7,363 bases of DNA, taken from positions 1 through 7,363 of the forward strand of contig DATLBY010000123.1 in the NCBI GenBank assembly GCA_035526665.1. Reading direction: 5' to 3'. The notes under the pieces were generated by a model, which saw nothing but the letters and a program-made list of their open reading frames with translations, did no database searches and had not been told where the DNA came from. Source of the DNA: DATLBY01 sp035526665. Lineage in GTDB: Bacteria; Acidobacteriota; Terriglobia; Bryobacterales; Bryobacteraceae. Below are positions 1-6,019 of this stretch, one piece after another. How positions within the stretch are numbered: position 1 is the first letter of the stretch; each line of letters starts with the position of its first letter. A program made the position numbers and the translations under genes.

Positions 1-419
1 GCCACTACCGTGATCTCAACCGGCGTGTCGGTGGGCATCTTGTGAACACCGAGAGTAGCGCGAGCCGGTGGATTTTTCGTGAACACCTTGCCCCAGGGCC
101 CATTTACCTTGGAATATTCTCCGACATCTCTGAGGTAGAGATGGGTGTAAACAACGTGCTCCATCGTTAAGCCCGCCGCCTCCACAATCGCTTTCACGTT
201 ATTTAACGATTGTGCGATCTGTTCTTCGGTGGTCGCGGGAAAAGTTCCGTCCGTCCTGGCTGCGCCTTGGCCCGACACGTACAGGTAGCCGGCCGTCAGA
301 ATACCCGGACTGTACGGGCCTACTGGAGGCCGGGCGCCCGCGGGGCTAACCACTTTCTTCTCGGCGGCGGAGGCACACACAGCCAACAGAGCCACTACAA
401 TGCGAAAAGTTTTCATCAT
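1..419 (-). CDS. RidA (YjgF/YER057c/UK114) family protein with Sec signal peptide, 3' end beyond window
   Basis: Partial gene: 139 codons are visible and the C-terminus lies beyond the left edge. Residues 1-18 form a Sec signal peptide (MMKTFR, then a hydrophobic core, then CASA before AEKK). Cys15 follows LLAV, a poor lipobox because position -1 is Val. The rest aligns by eye with RidA: GPYSPG at 34-39 holds the conserved Tyr, VSGQ at 48-51, PAR at 118-120 holds the conserved Arg, and Glu135 sits 15 residues after that Arg, as in E. coli RidA (Arg105/Glu120). Classic RidA hydrolyses reactive enamine/imine intermediates in the cytoplasm. Here the residues of that active site are kept but the protein appears exported, so a periplasmic imine or enamine substrate is inferred. 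Two in-frame ATGs (419 and 416) overlap the amidohydrolase stop as ATGATG. AAAGG lies 1 nt before the first and 4 nt before the second, so either could be used, with coupled translation likely. The family assignment is strong; the substrate is unknown. Confidence 0.9.
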   Translation of the reverse strand, partial: MMKTFRIVVALLAVCASAAEKKVVSPAGARPPVGPYSPGILTAGYLYVSGQGAARTDGTFPATTEEQIAQSLNNVKAIVEAAGLTMEHVVYTHLYLRDVGEYSKVNGPWGKVFTKNPPARATLGVHKMPTDTPVEITVV

Positions 420-1333
420 GCCTTTGGAAAGCGCCAGATGCGCAGAGCATTTCTGCCTAACAATAGTTCGCGGTCGGCTGGCGTATAGAAATCGAGTATC
501 TTATCGACAAACTCCAGTTCCTTATCCATCGGGAGTTCCCAACGTGGCCGGGGATAACCCGTTCCCCAGATAAGCTGCCTGCCGCCGAACTCTTCATAAG
601 TTGCTTTGAAGAACGGAATGGTATCCCGGTACGGATAGTCCTTGCTGATCGACAACTCGTAGGGCTCGGAGGCGCTCACCCAAACCTGAGGAAACTTCTT
701 CAGCCGGAACATTTTTCGAAACTCCGGCCAGGGATCGGGAAGCTTCAGGTCGGGCTTGCCCAAATGGTCGATGACAATTTTGACTCCGGGGAAGCGTCCC
801 GCCATATCCTCCAGCATTGGCATCTGATGCGGAAGAATGTAAAAGTTGAACACCGCATTCAGGCGCTCGGCCTCTTTCCAAAGCGGGTAGTGCTCCTTGG
901 AATTGAGCCACGTGGCTTTCGGATGGTAGATCGGACTGAAGCGCATTCCCTGAAAGCCATGTTCCTTCACCCAGTAGCGCAGTTTTTCCGCCACCTTGGG
1001 GTCTTCAGGATTGATCAGGCCATGCGCGACGAAAAGCTTCGGATATTTATGCAGGCTGTAGCTGATGTAGGAGTTGTCCCAGCCAAAGTAGCGGGGATTG
1101 ACCAGCACAGCATACTTCAGGCCGAAGTCTTTCATCTGCTGGACCTGGTTTTCGATGGGAGCGGCCATGGCGACCTGCGTATTGGGCCGCTCCGGATGAG
1201 CGAATGGGAACTTCGGATCGAGAGTCCAGACCTCCAGGTGCGTGTCGATGATCAGCCGTCTCTTTGCTTGGGCCAGGCCTGCGGCCAGGTGCCCGAAGAA
1301 AGTTCGGCGCCCGATGCTTCCGGTCGTTGCCAT
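416..1333 (-). CDS. Amidohydrolase-2 family TIM-barrel protein with Tat-like N-terminus and atypical metal-site residues
   Basis: 305 aa, the usual length for amidohydrolase-related (PF04909-type) hydrolases such as fuconolactonase/ACMSD-like lactonases and decarboxylases. The N-terminus GRRTFFGHLAAGLAQA (8-23) resembles a short twin-arginine signal, so export is probable. The barrel starts at IIDTHLEVW (28-36), where the family normally has an H-x-H; here it is His32-x-Glu34. GMRFSPI (129-135), ILPH (166-169) and DHLGKPD (189-195) match conserved strand ends. Near the end, IWGTGYP (255-261) takes the place of the usual W-G-S/T-D-x-P, so the conserved Asp is Gly259. The C-terminal LGRNALRIWRF helix is typical. 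The start ATG lies 3 nt after the receptor stop with no evident Shine-Dalgarno, which suggests translational coupling; the stop overlaps the RidA start by 4 nt. Likely a periplasmic hydrolase or lactonase acting on what the receptor imports. The altered residues could mean a metal-independent or non-classical activity. The substrate is not recognisable. Confidence 0.88.
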   Translation of the reverse strand: MATTGSIGRRTFFGHLAAGLAQAKRRLIIDTHLEVWTLDPKFPFAHPERPNTQVAMAAPIENQVQQMKDFGLKYAVLVNPRYFGWDNSYISYSLHKYPKLFVAHGLINPEDPKVAEKLRYWVKEHGFQGMRFSPIYHPKATWLNSKEHYPLWKEAERLNAVFNFYILPHQMPMLEDMAGRFPGVKIVIDHLGKPDLKLPDPWPEFRKMFRLKKFPQVWVSASEPYELSISKDYPYRDTIPFFKATYEEFGGRQLIWGTGYPRPRWELPMDKELEFVDKILDFYTPADRELLLGRNALRIWRFPKA

Positions 1334-1336
1334 GGC

Positions 1337-4300
1337 CTAGAAATATAGCTTTGCCACGAATGTGCCGACAAACTGTCCCCCGAGGCAGCAGAACCCGCCC
1401 GCTGTGCTGGTGGGCTTTCCGAACAAACCAGGGTTCACTAAGTTGACCGCCGAAGACGGATTGTTGAAGGTTGGGCGTTTGAAAATGTTGTTGATGTCGA
1501 ACCGGAGATCCAGGTTCACGCGTTCCTTCATCTTGACGGTTTTCGCAATCGATCCCTGCGTCCAGACCATGCCGGGGCCTTCCACTGTGTTCCGGCCTAC
1601 CGTCCCCGGAGTGAAAGCCGCAGGGAAGGTAAATGCATTCAAATTCCAGAACGCATTCTTAAGATTGTTGTTGAAACGATCTCCCAGGGTCCAGTCTTTC
1701 GCGTAAACCTGTTCGTTGGGCAAAACCTGATTCGGCCGTACAACCCCCGGAAGGTAGCGGTTCGGGCTGCCGGCGACGGTAAACGTTGCGGGCAGCCCGC
1801 TCTGGAATGTTTGTACGCCGGACAGATTCCAGTTGCCGATGATGTTGTTCAACCAGCCGCCGCTGTTCATCCATTTCCTGCCCTTACCCACCGGCAGTTC
1901 CCAGGTGACGTACGTCACGGAGCGGTGTGCCAGATCGAAACCGGCGCGCCCCTTCTCCAGCCGGCGGTTGTAGTAAGTTACCCCTGTGGCTACGCCATCG
2001 CTATCGCTCTCATCAATCGCCTTGGACCTGGTGTAAAAGGATGTAAAAGTGAGCCCGCGCGAGTAACGCTTTTCGATCTTCACAGTTCCCGAATGAAAAG
2101 TGGAGTGTCCGAAGTTGCTCCAGAGGTTGACGGCTCCAAAGTGCGGAAACGGCCGGTAGTTCTGATAGTTTTGGAAGACTTGGTTGAGCACAACAGGATC
2201 GCGGCTGATGTCGAGCGGAACCGCGTTGATGTCCCAGGCGTTGAGCAGGCCCACACCTGCCGAACCCTGGTAGCTGAGCTCCATTAGCCAGGACGAGGCA
2301 AACTGATATTGATAGGTCCCATTCCAGTTCATGCTGTACGGGCTGCGCATATTCGGGTCGTACCGCGTAGCATTGCGGCCAGTGAAATTCGTACCCACGA
2401 ACGGAGAGGTCCCGTTCGGAAGAATGTTGTAGGCGGCCGATCCCGGACCCTTGCTCAGGAAGAAGGCCGGACGAGGATCTCCCGCCGGCGGCTGTACCGC
2501 AACGCTGGTGAAATATTCCTCAAAGTTCTGATCAAGTGCGGCGGTAAAGAGATCGATCGTAGTCAGGCCAAAGCCGCCCCGAAATACCATTCTGTCGTTG
2601 ATGCGGTAGGCGGCGCCGACGCGAGGCTGGAAATTATTGAGGTCGCGTTTAGCGATTTGGCCGCCCGGATGTAGGATGGCGCCGGGCCTGCCGGTTATCG
2701 GGTCAACGGCCGCAGGATCGAACTGGCTCTGCTGTCCATATTTGGTCGAAAATGGCGTTTCGTATGACCAACGGACGCCTAGGTTGAACGTCAGCTTGGG
2801 AGAAATCGACCAGTCATCTTGAAAATAGGCCGCATGGCTCCACCATCGCGGGAGCCAATTTGCCAGGCTGGTGTTGAAGTCTGCCCGCACCACGGATCCG
2901 AGTAGCAGCGCCGCAAAATCATTGCCTGTGTTGGGCGTGAACGGAAGGTCGGTGCCGCCAAAACGATAAATGCCGCCGGGCGTAGAAGCAACGCGAGTGT
3001 TGGCACGCGTCCGCAGCAATTCATATCCGGTTTTCATCGCATGCCGGCCGCGAATGACGGTCAGGTTCTCCTGCAGCGTAAAGTTCTCGGTCACCTGGTA
3101 ATAGGAGCCCCCCGGCATGGTGGCGCCGTAGAACGGATTCCCATCCGATCGTATGAAGGAGGGGAACGTGGCGCCGCTCACGCCCGGTATTCCGAGTTTT
3201 TGCGCCCAATCCTCGTTTATGCCGCCTGGCGTTCGGGATTCCTTGCGCCGGTTCACTCCCAGCCGGATCTCGCTGATGACAGAAGGGCTAAACAAGTGTG
3301 TGTCGGAAATCACACCATTGATCTGATCGCTTGGCGTAAGCACGAAATCGCGGTCCAATAGCTCCCAATTCAGAGCGATCTCATTTCCACGTGCGCGATT
3401 ACGGACGTGAGAGAACCGCCCGAACATGCGGTTTGCCTCACTGAATACGTGGTCGATCTTTACGTCGTAGCGCGTCCGGTAGGAACGGTAGCGATTCTCC
3501 GCTCCCAGATTCTGCGATGGACCGGACCGATCGATGAAACCAGCATTCCCGAAATTGTTCGGAACTTTCCACGGCTGATTTGACAGAAACTTCGCAATAG
3601 CCGGATCGATCCGATTGCGAGGGATCACATTGCCGGGAAACGGATCGCGTACCCAAACGCCATTCTCGTTAAGCCGCGTCGTAGCCGGATCGTAAATAGG
3701 AAATCCAATACCGCCGAATGAGAAATCACCGCCCAGCATCTCAGGCGTGGGCACGCTGGAGAACAACTGCGTGTCGTTCTTCTCATGATGCCTGGACCAG
3801 CCAACCAAAAAGAATGTCCGGTTCTTCCCGCTATATAGCTTGGGAAGCGAAAGCGGTCCGGTAAACAACGCCGCCAGCTCATGGTAGGTGAAGGGGCTGG
3901 TAGGCCGCGCCAGTTGAAAGAAATCCCGATGCTTCAGCGCATTATTCATGTAGCGGTCCTCGGCTTCCCCATGGAAGTCGTTGGTGCCGGACCTGTAGGT
4001 GGCGCTCAGCAGGCCACCGGCCGAATGGCCATTCTCCGCAGGCAGCACGGTGGTCACCATCTTGACTTCCTCGATGGCGTTCTGCGTCGTGGACATGATG
4101 CGGTTGGTCGCCACGCCGCCGCGGATGGGCTCGGTTCCGGAGATGCCGTCCATTGTGTATCCCAGGCCGCGGTCTCGTTGTCCCGCGATGTGGAACCCGT
4201 TCATGCTGGTCACGCCGGGCACCAGGTACATCGTCATCCACGTGTATCGCTGTTGGATGGGAAGAGCATTCATCTGGCGTCCCGACAAAACGGTTCCCGT

Positions 4301-4687
4301 TGTGGAAGTGGCCGCCTCCAGCAGGGGCGCTTGCGCGGTGACGTCCACCTTCTCCATCACACTGCCCACGCCCATCTGCGTGTCGATCGACAGTGTGTCA
4401 TTCGAGCGCAGCGGCACCCCGGTCTTTTGTACTCCGGCGAAACCGGGCTTGGCGAATGTCAGGTTGTAGCTCCCCGGCTCCAGATAGAGCACGCGGTAGA
4501 GCCCGTTATCGTCGGTGGTGGCCCGGGTACTGATTCCTTTTGCGGGATTCAGTGCGCTCACCTCCACACCGGCAATCACGGCGCCGGAGGAATCGGTGAC
4601 GCGGCCCACAATACTGCCGGTCGCCGTTTGGGCGTTCAAATATCCAAGAGTCCAAAAGCTGGCCACTATAAGGGATGCGATGCGCAT
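1337..4687 (-). CDS. TonB-dependent outer-membrane receptor, Oar-like, with carboxypeptidase-regulatory-like N-terminal domain
   Basis: 1116 aa outer-membrane beta-barrel receptor for energised uptake of a large or scarce ligand. Signal peptide at about 1-19 (MRIASLIV...LGYLNA before QT). Residues about 22-105 are a carboxypeptidase-regulatory-like Ig-fold domain (GSIVGRVTDSSGAVIAG, DDNGLYRVLYLEPGSY). The plug spans about 115-240 (VDVTAQAPLLE, GYTMDGISG, YRSGTNDFHG). The rest is a barrel with many aromatic, alternating strands (for example YFQDDWSISPKLTFNLGVRW). It ends in Phe (VAKLYF), the terminal aromatic of outer-membrane barrels. An upstream in-frame ATG at 4717 would add 10 residues, but the ATG at 4687 is chosen because AGGAGG lies 5 nt before it and a clean signal peptide follows. 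The only cysteines of the protein are an adjacent pair at 1100-1101, just before the last strand. First gene of the run with the amidohydrolase and RidA genes. This architecture is typical of Acidobacteriota receptors; the ligand is not deducible. Confidence 0.95.
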   Translation of the reverse strand: MRIASLIVASFWTLGYLNAQTATGSIVGRVTDSSGAVIAGVEVSALNPAKGISTRATTDDNGLYRVLYLEPGSYNLTFAKPGFAGVQKTGVPLRSNDTLSIDTQMGVGSVMEKVDVTAQAPLLEAATSTTGTVLSGRQMNALPIQQRYTWMTMYLVPGVTSMNGFHIAGQRDRGLGYTMDGISGTEPIRGGVATNRIMSTTQNAIEEVKMVTTVLPAENGHSAGGLLSATYRSGTNDFHGEAEDRYMNNALKHRDFFQLARPTSPFTYHELAALFTGPLSLPKLYSGKNRTFFLVGWSRHHEKNDTQLFSSVPTPEMLGGDFSFGGIGFPIYDPATTRLNENGVWVRDPFPGNVIPRNRIDPAIAKFLSNQPWKVPNNFGNAGFIDRSGPSQNLGAENRYRSYRTRYDVKIDHVFSEANRMFGRFSHVRNRARGNEIALNWELLDRDFVLTPSDQINGVISDTHLFSPSVISEIRLGVNRRKESRTPGGINEDWAQKLGIPGVSGATFPSFIRSDGNPFYGATMPGGSYYQVTENFTLQENLTVIRGRHAMKTGYELLRTRANTRVASTPGGIYRFGGTDLPFTPNTGNDFAALLLGSVVRADFNTSLANWLPRWWSHAAYFQDDWSISPKLTFNLGVRWSYETPFSTKYGQQSQFDPAAVDPITGRPGAILHPGGQIAKRDLNNFQPRVGAAYRINDRMVFRGGFGLTTIDLFTAALDQNFEEYFTSVAVQPPAGDPRPAFFLSKGPGSAAYNILPNGTSPFVGTNFTGRNATRYDPNMRSPYSMNWNGTYQYQFASSWLMELSYQGSAGVGLLNAWDINAVPLDISRDPVVLNQVFQNYQNYRPFPHFGAVNLWSNFGHSTFHSGTVKIEKRYSRGLTFTSFYTRSKAIDESDSDGVATGVTYYNRRLEKGRAGFDLAHRSVTYVTWELPVGKGRKWMNSGGWLNNIIGNWNLSGVQTFQSGLPATFTVAGSPNRYLPGVVRPNQVLPNEQVYAKDWTLGDRFNNNLKNAFWNLNAFTFPAAFTPGTVGRNTVEGPGMVWTQGSIAKTVKMKERVNLDLRFDINNIFKRPTFNNPSSAVNLVNPGLFGKPTSTAGGFCCLGGQFVGTFVAKLYF

Positions 4688-4692
4688 GAGCG

Positions 4693-4698
4693 CCTCCT
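4693..4698 (-). promoter_or_regulatory. Strong Shine-Dalgarno of the TonB-dependent receptor
   Basis: AGGAGG on the minus strand, 5 nt upstream of the ATG at 4687. It decides the receptor start against the in-frame ATG at 4717, which has no such motif at a suitable distance. Confidence 0.85.
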
Positions 4699-4708
4699 TT
4701 TCGATTCG

Positions 4709-4722
4709 GCACAGCACTGTGC
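4709..4722. promoter_or_regulatory. Perfect inverted repeat in the receptor leader (candidate operator or small RNA hairpin)
   Basis: GCACAG-CA-CTGTGC: 6-bp arms around a 2-bp centre, located between the candidate receptor promoter and its Shine-Dalgarno, 22 nt before the start codon. As DNA it is a compact dyad suited to a dimeric regulator. As RNA it could form a 5-bp stem with a 4-nt loop. No regulator gene is visible in the window, so its role is inferred from position only. Confidence 0.35.
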
Positions 4723-4754
4723 AAGTGTGCGGCTACAGGGGCAACGTAAACGGA

Positions 4755-4783
4755 ATAGTAACACTTTTCCTTGCGTTCGTGAA
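4755..4783 (-). promoter_or_regulatory. Candidate sigma-70-like promoter for the receptor-amidohydrolase-RidA run
   Basis: On the minus strand TTCACG (4783-4778; 4 of 6 to the -35 consensus) and TACTAT (4760-4755; 4 of 6 to the -10 consensus) are separated by exactly 17 nt. They lie downstream of the candidate terminator of the enolase-family gene and would give a leader of about 60 nt. This is a weak consensus match; position is the main support. Confidence 0.35.
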
Positions 4784-4785
4784 GA

Positions 4786-4810
4786 TAAAAAGCCCGGTTG
4801 CCTCAGGCCT
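4786..4810 (-). terminator. Candidate intrinsic terminator of the enolase-superfamily gene, overlapping its stop codon
   Basis: On the minus strand GCCTG (4808-4804) pairs with CGGGC (4796-4792), one pair being G-U, around a 7-nt loop; two weaker flanking pairs can extend the stem. It is followed at once by TTTTTAT (4791-4785). The TGA stop (4805-4803) lies inside the stem-loop. The stem is short, so termination may be partial and leave some read-through into the receptor gene. Confidence 0.45.
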
Positions 4811-5915
4811 GAAATGTCTCGGTCCGCACGGCGTACTGCGCCAGCTTGGATTCCACTACCTCGAATCCCAGCCCAGGCGCCGGAGACAGGTTCAAACAGC
4901 CGTCCTTCACGTCCAGCCACGGCGAGATAATATCATCGCGGAACCAGCGCGCGCTTGCCTCCACATCCGTGGGAAACGAACAGTGGGGCAAGCTCGCAAA
5001 TGCCATTCCCTGCACCTGTCCGATCCCGAGTTCCGGCATCGTGCCCACCCAGACCGGTATGTTCGCGTTCTTGCAGAGTTCGTAAAGCCGGAGTGCCGGC
5101 CCAAAACCGCCCACGCGCTGCACTTTTATGTTGGCGATTCTCATGCTGCCCAAAGCGATAGCCTGCTTCACGTCGTTCTCCGATTCCAGGCTTTCGTCCA
5201 GGCAGACAGGAGTCTTTACCTGGCGCTGCAGCGCAGCAAGTTCCGGCAGCATGCTGCCCGGAAACGGCTGTTCGAACATCATCAGTCCGAAGTCGTCCAG
5301 TGCTTGAAACACTGGCAGATCGGACATGTCATACGCACCGTTTGCATCCACAAAAAGGGGGATGTTGCCGAACTCCCCGCGAACGGCGCGAACCAGTTCT
5401 AAGTCGTGACCTCGTTCGATTTTGATTTTGACTCGCTTGTATCCGTCGGCCAGATACTTCTCTATGGCCCGGAGCAAATCCCCCACATCGGCGTAGAGGC
5501 CCACTGCCAGGCCGGATTCCACGGGACCATCGGACCCTCCGAGCAGCCGATGGAGAGGCATGTTCCGCTGGCGCGCCTCCAGGTCCCACAGGGCTGTCTC
5601 CACCCCGGTCTTGGCGAAGTTGCTGCCGCCCGTCCCGCTGATCCATTCGGCGCCGGCAAGGGGAGAAGAGAACTTTTCCTGCAGCAAGGAAGGCACAATC
5701 CTCTCCCGCAGCTCGCTCCAGCAGCTATCTGGAGTATCGGAGGAGTAGAAGGATCCGGCCATGGGCGATGACTCGCCGAACCCGGTGGAATCACTGGTAT
5801 CAATGCGGACAACGATGCCGTCCTTTTCGGCGACAGCCCCGGAACTAATCCGGAAAGGCTCCACCAGCGGGACACGGACGTGTGTGAGAGTTACGTTCTT
5901 AATGATCATGGCCAT
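4803..5915 (-). CDS. Enolase-superfamily enzyme, o-succinylbenzoate synthase / N-succinylamino acid racemase-like
   Basis: 370 aa from the ATG at 5915, typical for the mandelate racemase/muconate lactonising branch: alpha+beta capping domain about 1-125, then the barrel. The catalytic set is complete: KIK at 163-165 (general base Lys165), metal ligands Asp190 (FVDAN), Glu215 (FEQP) and Asp240 (CLDES), and the opposite-face Lys264 (ANIKVQRVGG). These spacings and the later PVWVGTMPELGIGQ segment (287-300) resemble the MenC/N-succinylamino acid racemase family, where the equivalent is usually G-G-M-x-E-x-G. With no menaquinone genes nearby, a racemase, epimerase or dehydratase in catabolism is more likely than OSB synthesis, hence no menC symbol. 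There is no signal peptide, so it is cytoplasmic. The open frame extends to 6005, but family alignment starts at MIIKNVTLTHVRVPL, so ATG 5915 (or 5909) is preferred; no clear Shine-Dalgarno is present. It is divergent from the MFS gene, a plausible transporter for its substrate. Confidence 0.88.
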   Translation of the reverse strand: MAMIIKNVTLTHVRVPLVEPFRISSGAVAEKDGIVVRIDTSDSTGFGESSPMAGSFYSSDTPDSCWSELRERIVPSLLQEKFSSPLAGAEWISGTGGSNFAKTGVETALWDLEARQRNMPLHRLLGGSDGPVESGLAVGLYADVGDLLRAIEKYLADGYKRVKIKIERGHDLELVRAVRGEFGNIPLFVDANGAYDMSDLPVFQALDDFGLMMFEQPFPGSMLPELAALQRQVKTPVCLDESLESENDVKQAIALGSMRIANIKVQRVGGFGPALRLYELCKNANIPVWVGTMPELGIGQVQGMAFASLPHCSFPTDVEASARWFRDDIISPWLDVKDGCLNLSPAPGLGFEVVESKLAQYAVRTETFQA

Positions 5916-6019
5916 TTCAATTTTCAGTCGAGATACGGCATTATAGAGCGATACAACCCTCGAGCTCCATTCTCGATCCAGCGACGCCACGGCCGGCGGG
6001 GGCACGGCGCTGGTTCATT
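5916..6019. promoter_or_regulatory. Divergent intergenic region between the enolase-family and MFS genes
   Basis: About 100 nt must hold the starts of both divergent genes. On the minus strand a perfect TATAAT lies at 5945-5940, 24 nt before the enolase-family ATG, so the leader would be only about 18 nt. Its best -35 (TGGAGC at 18-nt spacing, 3 of 6) is poor. TCGAG (5960-5964) and CTCGA (5972-5976) form a 5-bp inverted repeat with a 7-nt spacer over the -35 zone, a possible operator but short enough to be chance. No convincing + strand promoter was found. Much of the region may in fact encode the MFS N-terminus, since the MFS frame is open back to 5906. Confidence 0.35.

Noticed and set aside
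375..419. A lipoprotein signal in the RidA protein (Cys15)
   Set aside because: The residue before the Cys is Val, outside the lipobox consensus, while A-S-A just after gives a good signal peptidase I site.
416..1333. The amidohydrolase as a pseudogene because of its altered active-site residues
   Set aside because: The frame is intact at normal length, other motifs are kept and both ends are neatly coupled to neighbours, which argues for a maintained function.
764..1348. A 194-codon + strand frame opposite the amidohydrolase
   Set aside because: It is antisense to a gene with strong family motifs, and its composition fits a complementary-strand shadow.
4688..4717. ATG 4717 as receptor start
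   Set aside because: It would put MLCRIEKEAL before the signal peptide and place the AGGAGG inside the coding region; ATG 4687 is ideally spaced from that Shine-Dalgarno.
3881..4930. A 349-codon open frame on the + strand opposite the receptor gene
   Set aside because: It is antisense to a receptor with clear signal, plug and barrel features. The protein is rich in His, Arg and Gly without any domain, it runs past the receptor start into the next gene, and it has no start signal. It is a shadow of GC-rich coding.
4515..5402. A 295-codon + strand frame spanning the receptor start, the gap and the enolase-family gene
   Set aside because: It crosses two well-supported minus-strand genes and their regulatory gap, with no recognisable motif.
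5916..6005. The upstream 30-codon extension of the enolase-family frame, starting at 6005
   Set aside because: The residues (MPPPAVASLDREWSS...) do not fit the family N-terminus, the segment would overlap the TATAAT box, and alignment begins at the ATG at 5915 or 5909.
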